Positions 1 through 14,320 are shown, numbered from the stretch's first letter. The stretch is 64,000 nucleotides of DNA from Phylloscopus collybita (GCA_027886175.1 JAJNNQ010000009.1:27331501-27395500); one strand, 5' to 3'. Numbers and translations: made by a program. Notes: generated by a model not told the origin, from the sequence alone.

Positions 1-3000
1 AGCAAATAGAATTTGAAGATAGATACCAGTAGGACTAGAAACTAGATACGGTGAGACACAAGGTTATAGGCACTTAGATGTCTATAATCTGCTGAGAGAA
101 TGGAGACAAAGAAGTTCTAAAGGAATAACCAAATTTGCAGAAGAAAAATGCACTTTATTCTTTCACTATTTGCATTTGAATTGATAAAGCCATTCTCAAG
201 ATGAGTGGTTGTAGTGGTTAAAGAGTATGGGAGCTTCAACTGCTTGAGTTTAGTACAATATAGGACTTAAGAAAGCATGGAAATACAAAAATTCATCAGC
301 TAACAACAGTATTTTTATCCCACTATCTGCATATTCAGGCATCCTTGGAGAACAAATTTATCCTGAGAAGTGGAAGATAAAGCTATGAATCAGCTGCTAA
401 TTTTTTTTAGCCAATGAAAATATTGACTGAGCCATCACTCCTGAATTTTATACTCCAAAAATACATGCATTCCAAATCAACTCCTATTAAGTAAAAAGCT
501 TATTGAACTCAGAGCTAAACAAAGGAGTCTGCTCCACATATATATCTTCAGAATTTATAGGCTTACAGCAGGATTAGTAAAATACTATTATTTGTTTCAT
601 CATCATCTTATGCCATGGAAAAAGTTATTTTTTAATTCATAGTTATCTATTTCCTTCAGTCTCAAATAGAATATTTCTCTGTCAGTTGTTTAAGCTGTTA
701 TGAAGTTATTTACAGCATTTTACTAAGTAACACTATAGATGTAAACAAGTAAAGCCAATTCTTTCCAACTGAAATAGATTTTGCTGTCTGAATCAGGGTT
801 CCATACCCTAATTTAGGATTTTTTAGTTTTTAAATACCAGTCTGATATAGAAGTGAGCACTGAATTCTAGCACTGCCTCACTGATATGTTGAATGCTGAA
901 ATTAGCACTAGTCTTTCCATCAAGAACTGTAAATCTACTATCACGAGTGGTATTTGGGAAGTTGATTGCTGGCTCAAGTGTCTTATCATAAAACAGTTTT
1001 CAATTCAGTATACTGACATTTTAATTTGTCTGTTCTCTACTGCTCAGAATTAAGGAAGGGGCATCATTCCAAGCTATTTCTCCAATATCATTAGGAAGCA
1101 ACATGTCTTTTGACCTCTGAATTAAACTGCAAATCTTTTTATATACACAGTATTTTGCAGTGCTGAGTTACTCCTTACATTAAATCTCCAGCTGGTTTAC
1201 TTTCCCACTGAGAAAATGCAACCACTTGTTCAGCAAAAAGGAGATTACCATGAAATAAATTACCGTTTTTTCAAGGAAATTAAAGGTTTATGGAACACCT
1301 TGATTCAATGTAGAGCTTCATTGCTATTCTAGAGCCCCTAGTCGGCTCAGCACAAAACATCTTAATTTATTTTTATTTATATACATAACAAGGAATATCA
1401 AGGTCAAAGTTTCTTTCAGGAATTAAATTATGTGAAATTGCTTGGAGTTTATTTACCTCTCACAGTCACGTTGAACGCAAGCTATTAAGCCTACCATATG
1501 CGCAACCATTAAGCATCTGACCAAAGACTTTTCAAAATGCCTTCATTTCTATTAACTTTGGACTTAGAACAGACGTGTATTTTTTACCAAAAAAAAGCAC
1601 TCGGTGTGCTCAAGGACACATAGATAATAATCAAATGGGTGTCTTTCATAATCATGATGGAGTCAATAGGACTCACAAAAAAAAAAAGAGTGGGAAAAGT
1701 TTGGACAGGAAAAAAAAAAGGGGTGTCTCACTGGAATTCCCAACTTGAAAGAATGTTTTTATCCTTATAGAAAAAATCTATGAAACCCTAATGGTAATAT
1801 CACAATAATGACTTGGTCTTGCTCAAATCAGAGTTAGTGCAAAAGTTGAAGATATTTTTCAAGGAGGTAGGAAGAAATACATATATTATTTCTCTAAGTA
1901 ACTGGCAGACGAGTAATAGCAGCCTTTAACTCTTTTCCTTCTACAAGTTTGAGATAGACGAGTAGTTGGGTCATTCATTGTCTCTCTACTGTCTCTCCAT
2001 TAGAGAGAGCTCCATTCCTTTTCTCAGCCTTCTCATCATCCAGGAGCTATATAGTGTCAAGCTACTGGGAGCTCATTTAACATCTCATGGCCACACATAA
2101 ACCAGTCAAACTTACCTTCTTTAATGCCTAAACATTGGTCCAGTAGCAAAAGCAGTGATAGGGAACAGGATTCGTCCCAGATTTTATACACAGAAATTAA
2201 GAAAATAAAGGTATTTGCTAGGTATATACATACATGGGGCTGTAGTCCCATAAACAAGCTCCTGCACAGGAGACAAGGAAGTAAATTGCAGTGCCTGTTC
2301 TGTTGTTACCATTAGTGTGTGTTGCTAATCTATATTAAATGGAACTGCTTTCAGTTAAGGCAGGAAATGTAACAGAATAGCTGAGGTCCACTTTTAAAGC
2401 TGATTCCCTCAATCCTATTTTCTGTTCTGCTGCGTACAGATTCATTCCATCATATATTCCAACTCAGTGTAATTTATGTGTGGTCCCAAGAGATTGCCCA
2501 TTGCAGAATTCAAAATACTTATTTTGTCATCTGTTTAGTTCTAAACTGTTATAAAAAAAAATTTAAAAAACCCATGCATTTTTAAAGAATAGCAGTCACT
2601 GTTAATGAAACCACAGATAGAAAGAAAAAGAAAGGGATTTCTTAGAAGCAGTGTAGAGCAAATTCAACCCTGAAAAAATTGACTGTGTTCAATGGTTTGA
2701 TGGAGACTCAACATCCATTGCAAAATCTGGCGGAGACATGTGCAAGAATCTATGTCATCTCAGAGATGCCAGAATCAAATGCAACTTCATTTTGGGTTTA
2801 TGAAAGTAATGCTAGCTGTGGCTTGGCCCTGCACTAATGCAGTTATACAACTGTTGTTTTATCTGAAAGGATGCATGAACTGATTTTCCATTTTACTCTG
2901 TATTCACACATGTAAACTATATCTGGTCTTGACCTGGTGAAATCCACATGCTGCTGTCACACATTGTAACTGGCTCTGATTTGCATTTTCTAACATAGTG

Positions 3001-3662
3001 GCTGTGTAGAAGTAATATTCACATCCAGGAACTTATCTGCAGCCACAGGATGTTATGGGGACTTTGGTTTTGTGGTTTTGATAACATGACATTTAATCAA
3101 TATCTCTCTGCTAGGGTCTTCCCTGTAGGTATTACACCGTCAGTAAGGGGTTTTTCTTATGGATAATGTCCTAGTATCTTAATGGGTAAATTTCAGTCAC
3201 TTAACAGACTTCAAGCAAGTGGTATTTAAGGTCTTAATTGTCCTCTGTGTGAGCAGACAGTCAATGTACCATGTATTTGGCTCTTCCGTGGAAGAGAAAG
3301 AAGATCAAGGAATGGATCTGAACATCTTTAGCTCTGAGGGACTAATAAAAGTCTTCACATACAACAGCACGTATTATGAAAGATTCATGTTCTCTCACCT
3401 ACTGCACTCATCCAAGTTGCTATGACTATACCTTACAGAATGCATTCTTCTAGAACAAACCTACCAAAGCAAAAAAAATCTGTAACTTGTCAATATTCAG
3501 ATAAAGGCAAAAGAAAAAAACCCAACCTTTTCCTTAGTGGTAAGAAGGGGCACCCTGCGGAAGCCCCTTTTTCATCAGTCTGTGATGACCTGACCCTGGC
3601 CAGTGACTATGCACCACACAGCCACTTGCTAGCTCACCCTCCTGCAGTAGAGGGAAGCAAAA

Positions 3663-3665
<3 letters not shown>

Positions 3666-3747
<82 letters not shown>
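3666..3747 (+). repeat. (CA)n microsatellite joined to a 48-base poly-A tract
   Basis: About 17 AC dinucleotides (3666-3699) pass directly into an uninterrupted run of A from 3700 to 3747. The compound repeat is likely length-polymorphic. Flanking sequence is not recognisable as a retroposed gene, so the A tract cannot be called an mRNA tail. Confidence 0.97.
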
Positions 3748-3749
<2 letters not shown>

Positions 3750-4393
3750 AGTTACACAAAGGCATTCACTCACTGCCTCCCACAAGGACACTGATGCCCA
3801 GCCAGCTTCCACTCAATGGGTACCTCCTCCAAAATACCCTCTCCTCGGATTTTGTTGTTGGACATGGTTCATACATTCCTTTGGTCAGTCTGGGTGTGTC
3901 CTGCTTGTGTCTCCTTCGAGCTCCTTGCCAACCTCCAGCCTAACTGGTATGGGTGACAGAGTGGGCAACAGAGAAGGCTCTGAGGCTGTGCAAACATTGT
4001 TTAGCAATAAATCAAAGAGTTTGACAACTGTTTTAATCACATATTCAAAACACAGTGTCATAGGGTCTGATATAAGAGAAACTTACTCACTTCCAATGAA
4101 ACCCAGCACACAGTCTTGTTCCTTCCCTTTAAAAAATATATTTCCCTTGTATTTCATCCCAGTGCAACCATTTTGTCATTTAGCCATGTTAGCAGGGCAA
4201 CATGAGCATCCTGAAAAGTTCCAGGGCCATTTTACACTTTCTGCAGGTGTTCCACCCATATCTAGATAAGTGAGGGATATAGATCACTGCATCAAACTGT
4301 GCATCTCTGGTTAAGATAGATTATTTTCTCCATCAGTCTTGAAAATGCTGCTGGAGCTTACTTTAAATAAAGTGGACTTCTAAAACTAGCACT

Positions 4394-4434
4394 CCTCATG
4401 GAGTATAGTGTCTTATACACTATACTCCATGAGG
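4394..4434. repeat. Perfect 18-bp inverted repeat with 5-nt loop
   Basis: The arm at 4394-4411 (CCTCATGGAGTATAGTGT) is the exact reverse complement of 4417-4434, separated by CTTAT. Pairing extends three more base pairs (4391-4393 with 4436-4438) if one A at 4435 is bulged. The hairpin is AT-rich, is not followed by a T run on either strand and lies in no gene. It is shorter than a usual microRNA precursor. Confidence 0.93.
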
Positions 4435-7400
4435 AAGTACTCTTCTAGAACCTGGGAAGCTAAAAGCTTCTGCAAATATCACTTGTTAAGTCAAGTTTAG
4501 TGACATATTGGCCATTACTCAAGCCCAATAGCATTCCATTAATCTCAGGTATTGGATGTACATCTGAACCAGATATTACATTTAGCTTCCAGAAATCAAT
4601 ACAGAAATCAGATATGCTGATAAGGTTCCGGAACTAATGTAATTAGGCTGCAGCATTCTCTATGAAATGCTGTAATGACTGACTGTAGCATCTCCCATAA
4701 TTTGCTTTATTCCATAACTGTTCAAGATCTGAGACATTTGTAAAACTCTTTCAGGTTCAGGTGTTTCTGGTATAGAAGTAATCACTTCCAAAAGCTTTTA
4801 GTTATCTAACTTCTCCATGTTAACCCCAAATGATATTTCTGGTCCTTTCACCAGTTTTCTGAAGTTCCAGCAGCTTCTGAAATAGGCCACTTGCCATAAA
4901 TTTTCTACATCCAACACTGTTATAGGATGAAACATGATAAATCTGAACCCTTCCCTATTTTCTCATTAGCAAATTCTTTTGCTAAATATTCTGAGCCCAT
5001 AATAACAGAAGACTTTGGACCAATTATTCGTCTTCTGTGGGGGAAAACAGCAATACCTGGTGGCCCATTTCTGTATCAGTAGTAAGGATAATCTTATTAA
5101 AAGTTTGTTCTGTGTGCTGCTGCTCACTGTAGATTTTTTTCCAGTGAAAAGATAGAAAAAAATTGTACTTTCCATCCTAGTGTGTATTGTACAACATTCT
5201 GATTTGTAGTAGTCTCTTGTTTCTTCCAGGATTCCTGTAGGTGGATCAGCAGTCCCTGCAGGTTGTTCTACAAAGAGTACTGTAGAGAGTGACAACCCTA
5301 TAAAAATCTTCCAAATTGTGAAGATTTTATTAATTCTGGTATCTACTAATTATTTGCTTTTGAAATGCTTTTTCATTTAAACCATGTAGGCCCAGTATCA
5401 CAGACAAAAACCAGCTGAAATTGTTAACACCAAGCAGATCATTGAGAATATTTTTAAGAACAGGGTAAATATCCAAAACTGTTTACACACACAGACTAGA
5501 GGGACCTCATGTAGGAGCAGCTGGTAAAAGTTGAAAGAGTGTCAGAATAGTCTTTGCAATGATTGTTGTAAGTATTTGAGGCCTCAATTACCCCAGATTT
5601 GGTGCTTGGCTAATGTAGTAAACACATCCCTGGGACTGTTTGCTCACACCAAGGGAGCACCTTCAGCCTATGGCACCACTGACTGGTTGCAAGTCCCACA
5701 GGCTCCAGGTGAGAATAACCTGGAGTTTAAATCCTTCTACTAAAGCCATTTATGGATGGGAATACTAGAAATAGGTTGTGTCAGAACTGAGTTTTTGAAC
5801 TGACATCCAGCCTGTAGGCACCTCATTCTCCTAACATACATGCTTCCCTTCCTGTTTCTTGTCTGATTAAACACCGTAATAATTACCTCTGTCACTGCTA
5901 CCTTAGCATGAAACATACCAAAAAGATACTAAACAAATTCAAAATTAGTTTATCTTTTTCTAAAGCTGGAATATCTTCAGAGGGTGAAGAAGAAAAATAG
6001 ATCCTTAGCTATAAATTCATAATTAGTCATAATTTGAATTCCATGTATATCCATGGGGACAAGCTTTAAACAACAAAGATATAGTTTCTTAGCCATGAAC
6101 TACACAGTTATACACTCCAAAATTATTGTATAATTATCTTTTCCTAGTGCTGTGTAAAGCACTAGGCACTAGGAAACTTGAACAGTTTCATTTATATGGC
6201 TTTCCACCCTTTTAACTGGTAAAGCATTTGTGTAACCATGTCATCTTCTCCCAAGGCTTGTTATTCAAGGGTTTTCAGATTTCCATCACACTTTTTCAAG
6301 CGAAACAGTAAACCATTATTACTCTCTACTCCTGGTAACATTAGAGAGATGCAACAGTAACACGACTGACATAAAAAAGTGAATTACAAGCTAGCGGGGG
6401 GTTCCATCTCGTACATCTTCAACAGTAGTGTTAACTAAATTCCATTAATGGTGTAAAATTCTGCCTTCAATTACACCTGTGCAACCTGATAAAGAAAGTA
6501 GCAAGTGCAAAGAGACTTTAGCCTTGCAGATGCTTTTTTTTTTTACAAGTAAATGTATGACAGCCTGAAAGGATATATGGTGTCTGAAATCTCAGGGTGA
6601 GGATGCAGGTGCAGGGCTGTAGCTGGGAAGATTTTCATTCTTTACCTAGATCCTGAGCAAATATGATACAGAGTCACTAATCATAAAAAAAATCCTATCA
6701 TGTTGCTGTTGCACTGACAGAAGACAAGACTGTTCTACAGCTCAGGAAATAGACATAGCTTTATTGTAACGTGGCCACATTCATCTTAAGTTGTATAATT
6801 TATATGTCATGAACCTGGCTCACATCTCAAAAGCTACATTTGCTGAACTATAACATCATCACTTCAAAATTGGCTTGCTGGATGAGAGTGGAATAAAACT
6901 TGTTGTTTCTAAGAAATAGCAAGCAGTTGCCTGAATATATTTTGTAGCCCCCTTGAAATATGTCTGAAGACTATATTTTAGAAACTCACATGGAAAATAA
7001 AGAAAAGACTGCCATGCTATTAAATGAGAAACTATACTGTAAATCTGTGATACTGTTTTCATTATCAAGGAGAACTTCCTCGAAGATGCTTGAAGACTGA
7101 AAATGGACACTTACCTGCCGAATCACGCCTGAAAAGGAAAAAATTCCTCCTGCAGTATATGTATAATCATTTGCTATCACACATTGTTGGAATATTTCAC
7201 TTAAAAAGTTATCTAGAGAAAATATTCGTGAAGTTATAAACATTTGTATGGAATTCCCATGACAGTGCTGCAGGGAAGTTTTTATGCAGTTGGTGTATCT
7301 TTCTACGGAGCCCTACAATATGGATTTCAATGATTTTATAGTACTTTTAGCATTCACCTAAAATATAGAAAAAACATTTTATCAACTTCTGTTCATGGTT

Positions 7401-8055
7401 GCAAGATCTCACTGCAGAGACCTTTTAAATATAATCTCCAAGTGTTCAAAATCCAATAGAAAAGGATCGTCAAACATTATTACTTTTAGGCGAACGTAAT
7501 TTTTTAAGTTGTAAATTTGGGAGCATTGAGTACACAGAACTCCTTTATTTCCTGGAAATAAATTTTATTTTACAGAAACATTTGTACATATTGATAGCAA
7601 TTCCAAGTAGAAACAGCCAATTATGGACAATAACAGTATCAAAGAACAGACCAACATGTGGAATATAAAAAAAAAAAAAAGAATTTTAGTAAATATAGAA
7701 TTGAAATTTTAAATGCACACTCATAGGAGTAACATAAAGAGAAAAGGATTTAGACAAGTATTCACAAGTAAATCACACGCCACAACCAAGGAAAAGTGCA
7801 TGGAAAGAGCAGCACACTCAGAAGCACCTGAGAAGCCAGCTGAGCACAGTGACAGAAAACACAACCTCTGCTCTTCCCCACATGGGACTGAAGCATCAGT
7901 ACTGAAGGTCACCTCGCATGAGTCCCAGCCCCACAACCCCAGCCCCATATAAGGCAGCTGTAGCAGCAGTTAAGTTATGCAAAAGAGCTGCATGAGCCTC
8001 CACCACACTCCCTCCTTTCATTGCTTTGGGAGCTGCATTTAATCTCATGCCATGG

Positions 8056-8056
<1 letters not shown>

Positions 8057-8113
<57 letters not shown>
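8057..8113. repeat. 57-base pure T homopolymer
   Basis: An uninterrupted T run. Read on the - strand it would be a poly-A tail at the 3' end of something lying at 8114 onwards. The next 350 bases are GC-richer than the surroundings, but I recognise no gene in them. Length in the assembly is probably approximate. Confidence 0.95.
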
Positions 8114-10847
8114 CACTTGGTGCATTCTAGGCACATGTGTGCCTAACTTTCCACATTGCTAGTTCCTGCTTCTCCTCACCTTCGCTGATTTGACTTCCTG
8201 CCTTGACCTCAGACCTGTCTTGTTGCTACAGTTTTTTCCAATGGCCTCTGAACTGTGGGTAGCCCCAATTACTGCTATGGGACTTGTTCTGCTAAAGTGC
8301 CTAAGGACTGTATTGCTTGCCAGTGAACCTCCCTGGCCATCATCCTCAGCCCCTGGCTTGTCCTCTATTCAGGAGCAACTCAACCCTGGACGTTACCTCC
8401 CACCCTCCCAACAAGTGTTTCAGATGTGTATCAACAGCACTCTTTACAGACTGTACTGAACTGGGGCATCTCAAAAAGCTTCACAATTACTAGGAAAGTG
8501 CCAAAGGTTTAGCTCTGTAGTACAACTTAATGAGGAAATGGAAGCTCTTCTGAGTGTCAAGCTGTAAGCAATATGTCAACAAGTGTTCAGTGTCCATAAG
8601 ATACACTGCAAGATGGAAAATGAGAAACAGTAACATGTAACTGGGATTTCCTTACCTCTTTGCTCCCTTTACAACAAAATTAGACAACACAATAGCTTGG
8701 AAAATATTCTTACTATAATTAGTCAAAGGTGATACCACAAAGGTCAATTCACAACGTGTTTATTTTATAGGCATAGTTATATAGATCTATAGAACTATAT
8801 AGGCCTCCAAGGACTGTACTTAGACATAAGAGCTAAAGGATTTATCTGAGTGTTTCTCATAATATACCTAAATGTTTAAGGACACTTCAGAATTTGTGAA
8901 TGTAATGCTGAAATCTGGAGTGAAATAAATTTTTATACAGAACCCATAAACAGGGACATTCTCACTATAATATATATCTCAAAGGAGAGAGACTGCCAGT
9001 ATTAGAACATTTTGAATGATTAACATAATTATGTCCTGTAGATTTTTTCCTCCAATGGCTGGAAATACTCTAAGCATGGGAGGCAAAGAGTGTCTATTGA
9101 TAGGCTTTTAATTGTAACATTAGATTTGTGGTTTATAGTAAAGACTGCAGCAATAAGTACACAGTAAAGCTTAGAAGCTAGGTTCTGTTTAGCTAGTTAT
9201 CAGCATATTCCTGAAAGTCCTCTTTTTCTAAGTGAAAAAGACACTCAGATCTAGGATGCATCTTGTGTCTGCCGGAGTTGTCATCTAACAGTAAGTTTAT
9301 TAAAGTCTAAATAAGATGGTATAATCAGCTGGTTATATTACCAGTAAATGGGCATGAAGATCAAAGGGAAGCAGAAATCTGAACAAGCAGTGTACAGGCT
9401 CTGCACACGGTCTTGTGTTATATTTCAGCTGAAGTTTGCTTCTCAACTATAGGGATCAGTCATCATTAAAACTGCAGAAAGCCAGCTGAGCAAGCCATTG
9501 CAGCATTAGCCTAAACCCACCCAGCTGAAACCACAGCACCGGGTTGCTGACATTTCTTTTCATTCATCTGTGCCTCTGTTACTGTTCAATAGGCCACCCA
9601 CTGTTTCCTTGCGTATTGCTGTATATGCACACTGGAGATTATGCACCATCATGCTCTATTTCTCCAAATTTTTCTTTAAATAAAGGATCCCTGGGGCTTT
9701 CTAGATGCATGACTTTCAAGAGTATAAAGCTTAGATTAATGGTGCCTATAAAGTCACTCTTCTCTGATAGGTGTTCTTCAGTTCAGCATGTGCATAGTGG
9801 CTAAAATGGCAGGTTCACCACCTGATGTTTTTATTAAGTAGTACTGGTGTAATCATAAGGTTTTTTTACATATCAGAAAGATTCAGATCACAAGAATATT
9901 AAGAATGGTTTGAAAGTCAAAAATATTGAGTGGATCAGACAATATTCCTTAAATTTTTTTGGTGTTTCCCATGAGGAAACTATTAGCCTGGAGCAAGTGT
10001 AGAAAATAGGCTACACTGCATCCATTAGTCTGACAAAATCATCATGTTTTCAGGAGACAAGTAGTTAAGTATCACTGGTATTATGCTATCACTAGTACTA
10101 ATTTGATTTTTAAAAAAGATAAACCAAAACAACTACTGCTGTAAAACACATTTTTGTCATTGCTTTATGTTGCACATTACACTAATCCTTAATATCGATT
10201 TACAAAAGCAACTTTGCAGGCCTATTGCAAAATTCTACAGAAGTTATACCATAAAGTAATGCAGCTCTTCTGGAGATTTTTTCCTGATTAAAACATGATT
10301 AGCATATAAAGAGTAACAGAATATTGCCAATGTTCTGAAAATATATAGATTAGAGGTATTCTAAGAGGTATTCATGGTCCTCTTCCCCATAAGCTGTTTC
10401 AGCCATTTTATATGGCTCAAAAAGTGTGCAGTAGAAAAGAAATTCATTAATGATTTCTATGGGATGCTTCATAAAATATTTAGGACATCTCCATTATTCT
10501 AGCAAATTTCCTCCTCCTAATATCAAAGTGAGCAAGATTTAACAGGTAAGCTAGTAGTAGCTAATGCTCTTTCATTTTCAAAAATCAATAATATTTATCT
10601 ATGCTTTGAATTCTAAGCACCCAATTAATAGGATTCTTAATGTTTTAATATTATTTAGACAGGAGAACTGAAGATTTATGCCCATTAAGAGGAACGTAAT
10701 AGGTAAATCACTGAAAGTTCAAGCTTACAAATTCTTTTTTTCATCCAACTAATAAACACATCTTAACACTCTCAGAGCTTAGTATTTTCTATAGAACTTT
10801 CACTTTTTTCTTCTCTTTCCCGAGACTTTCTAATGTCTCCTACAGGC

Positions 10848-10957
10848 TTTTTTGGGGGTTGGGGTTTTTGTTTGTTTGTTTGTTTTTGTTGTTGTTTGTT
10901 TTGGTTTGGTTTGGTTTTGGTTTTGTTGTTGTTGTTTTTGTTGTTGTTTTGGTTTTG
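10848..10957 (+). repeat. G/T-rich low-complexity tract (GTTT/GTT repeats)
   Basis: A run of G and T only, made of GTTT, GTT and GGTTT units after a GGGGGTTGGGG start. An open frame of 68 codons across it is a low-complexity artefact. Confidence 0.9.
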
Positions 10958-13900
10958 TGATCTTATTGTAAGTAAGAACTCAACACCACGTTCTTTTGTT
11001 GATTTTTCACTTACTGTTCTAGACAGAGAGACCTACTGAGAATGCTAGGAAATAACTGAGAAATAGTAGCCATTCCCAAAGAAAAGCACAAAAGAGGACG
11101 GGGAATAGGTGAAGGGTTTGTTAGGATCAGAGGCTTGGAAAGGAAAACAATAATCTGGTGAGGTTAAAGTTATGTAAGGAAGTCTTTAGGACTGGGAAGA
11201 GATGGCTGGAAAAGAGAGCTCAGGTTCAAGGAAAATGTTATAGGATTGGGGATTTTGAAAATGTGGAAACTAACAAGGTGTTTTGAGTATTCCCTAATAC
11301 ATCAAGAGCAAAATCAGGGAGTAGAGACTAAGAGCAGATGAAGGAAGCATGAAAGAAGCCCAGCCTTCAGAAGACAAGAGGCTTTCAAGAAATTTTAGGA
11401 TGAAAGACTTGTTTACACCTGCTGTGAGCCTGCAATCCTTCCAGACTTTAAACTGCTGAGATATATTTCTAGCTAAAAGTGCTGCAACCTGATAAGCAGA
11501 CACAAAGAGAAAACTGAAACAAAGGCATGATCCTATCCTAAATTTGCATAATCCTGCTGTTTGGTGATACTCTAAAGAAATAAGTAATTGAGCTGATCAA
11601 TATGATCAGTGACAATATGCTTGATGTATTTTGTCTAGCAAAATGTAGTATAGGCAACTTGTGCAAACACAGGCTTTCTATCTTGTGTCTAAAGGATCAG
11701 AGTTATTTCCATAACAATTATATGAAGTGGAATGTTGGAAGGAACATAGCTTTCAGCAGGAAGACTTAAAGGTTAACTTACTGAATAAATTTTCTTTGAT
11801 TTTTCATTTAAATGAAGATACATATAAAAAAATTTTTGCCAATGATTTTTACACAATTATTCATTTTTTGGCATAAAATTTTGAAAAAACTTTGATTTTT
11901 AAGAGTATATATTATACTGAGACTATCCTGCACATTCTAACAGTCATAACAGTCTAGCAAAACAGGACTTATCAAACTGGTGTTATGATATGAGGAAAGG
12001 GAGAGTGGATGATATATAAAGCACTGCAATGTTTTTTATCTGTCATTGTTTTGCAGCACAAAGTTGTTCAAGTTCTTATTTGAAATAAGAGAAGAAACAA
12101 GTTGAATCTTAATCAATCTATTTATTGTGTTAATTACACAAATAATTCCTGTCCCACCTTCTACATTTACCCCCCTAATAATCCTTGCTAAAGTAGGAGA
12201 TGTAAGATTTAAAATCCTCTTACGCACTGATTTCAAGACTTGGACATTTTTGTCTTTGCAGTGTGTGTTTAATAAGAGAGGAAATTAAGACATTGTACAA
12301 GTCTGAAGTCAGTTGTTGGATATCAAAGAATAGTAGACTGTTTTTTCTATAAATATAGATATTAAAATTAATTCAAAATAAAAATCTCATATTCTGAAAC
12401 AGGCTTTATTGAATCTGTCAAACAACATTTTAAAAAGTCTTTTGCTTGTTTATTCTATACCTTAATCTGACAAACTGAATGAATTTCTGATGATTAAATT
12501 CTCAGTTTTGGAGACCTCAAGGAAAAATTTTTATATTTCTGTTAGCACAGCCTGGTCTGAATTTCTTTTTTTGTATTTATGGGTGTATTTTCATTCATAT
12601 TTATTTTTCAGCTCCAAATATGAAGTGATATGAACTCCAATAAGTTCAAGGTTTTCTTTTCAGTTAAATACTTTTTCCAGTGTCTTTCCCATATAAATGT
12701 AGTACTTCTAACACTTCTCCGCCACCAATTAATTAAGATCAAACGTTAGTGATTGGGACCCCAAAATAATTTGTGAACAGGTCTACAAAACAGATATTTT
12801 GGTGTAGTACAGAATGTAGTCTTAACAGGACTGGTGGCAGTAATCAGTGTGCAGCCATGCCTAAATAACTATAATGAAGAACAAGAACTCCAAAGATGTG
12901 GAGAAATTATGTGCTGAAAGTCTATCCCCATAATACCACTTGAACATCCAAATTTCCATGAGTTGTTCTGAAAGTTTAGTATTTGATGTCGATTGTACCC
13001 TGCTAATCTCTTACACAGAGTGATGACATAGATGTGCTGGGTACACATCTATGGAAATCCCAGTGATGTGAAGGACTTCACAAAGGGTAGAATTTCAGTC
13101 TGTGTTCACAATTCTGTTCTCACTAGAAATAGTTAGCTTTGGATTTAAGGATGTTTAAAAACTCAGCCCTTGAAGGGAAAGTCTGTGTTCTTTGTGACTA
13201 GCAAGGGAGGTACATAGAGGTATATTAACTGTGCTGTGCTAAGATCTGGGTGAGAGGTAGTAGTGTTTAATAGTGAATAGGAATTAAAATTTTGAGGGCT
13301 TTTTTGTAATGTAAATCAGAAAAGGAGGGAGAAAAAGTGTTCAAAAATTCCGTCCTTCAAGGTCTTCCATCTATTTATAGGAAGAACCATATAGGACTGT
13401 TGTGCTATAAAATCCATGAACATCAATTCACTTCCTGAAAGTCCCTTTGCTGTGCAGGAACAATGATCAGATCGTCTTGCAGTGCCAAGCACCAATTCCC
13501 TCACCAGACTCCTTTACAGAGGCTCATTTCCCTGCTGTTCCCAGAATCTGGCTCTCTTTCCCCACTTTCCCCTCTCGGCTGGAGCCACTCAATAGACTGA
13601 AGAAGCTATTGTTGCTGGCTGTTTTGGAAAATGGCAGATAATGGAATTAGCACCTACCACAATTCTGAAGAACTCCAATACCAGAGTTTGTGAAGCAGGG
13701 TATCCCAGCCTTTGAATTTCTGCTCTTCTATTTTCAGAGTATTTCTCTTTTTTACTTTGAAGAAGAACTGTGCCAAGATGTCACTTATTTTAGGCACCCG
13801 AATGGATATACATGGCTAGAACCTTCTCCAGCTGAGTTGAAAGATACTTGCTGCCATTGTGTGTGAGAAAATGATGGTCGCCCTCCCTGTAAAAGGTGGG

Positions 13901-14320
13901 GTAGCTTTTACTCTACTGACACTAAACTCATAGCTACGGGACTCTTCAAACTCCCTCTGAACACAGACCTTGGCCAAGCTGTGACACCAACAGCTGTTGG
14001 CTACCATATCCTCCAACTCTACCAAATAGCCTGATGAACCAGCTTTAGCTCAGAACCAAATAAAACCTGGAGGTGACACTCACTATCTTTATTTATATGG
14101 GAGAAATCAAAATAAGCTAAGACTTGGTTCAGTGAAGAACAAAGTATGACCTGAAATGACCCGAATACAGATAAAGACAGAAAGATTATCTCACAGGACA
14201 TCGCTGAATATTAGATGAGTTTGGTAAGTTTTATTGTTTCTAATTTGGGAGGACTGAAAAAGAATTAAGTAAATGCTAAATGTTATACCAAAGTGAGTCT
14301 CAAGAGGAAGATTTGTCTGA

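Larger units (their letters stand above)
1..14320. other. AT-rich intergenic DNA, no gene recognised
   Basis: No open frame here is longer than about 170 codons, and the longest (around 3.4-3.9 kb) runs through a (CA)n/poly-A tract, so it is not credible as a gene. I see no exon flanked by plausible splice sites, no CpG island and no interspersed repeat family that I can name. The stretch holds the simple repeats at 3.7, 8.06 and 10.85 kb and the inverted repeat at 4.39 kb, listed separately. By comparison with human 8p22, where SGCZ precedes TUSC3, it should be the SGCZ-TUSC3 intergenic region; that is inference. Confidence 0.7.

Noticed and set aside
3422..3943. 173-codon open frame
   Set aside because: It runs through (CA)n and 48 A, giving Thr-His and poly-Lys, with no homology signal on either side.
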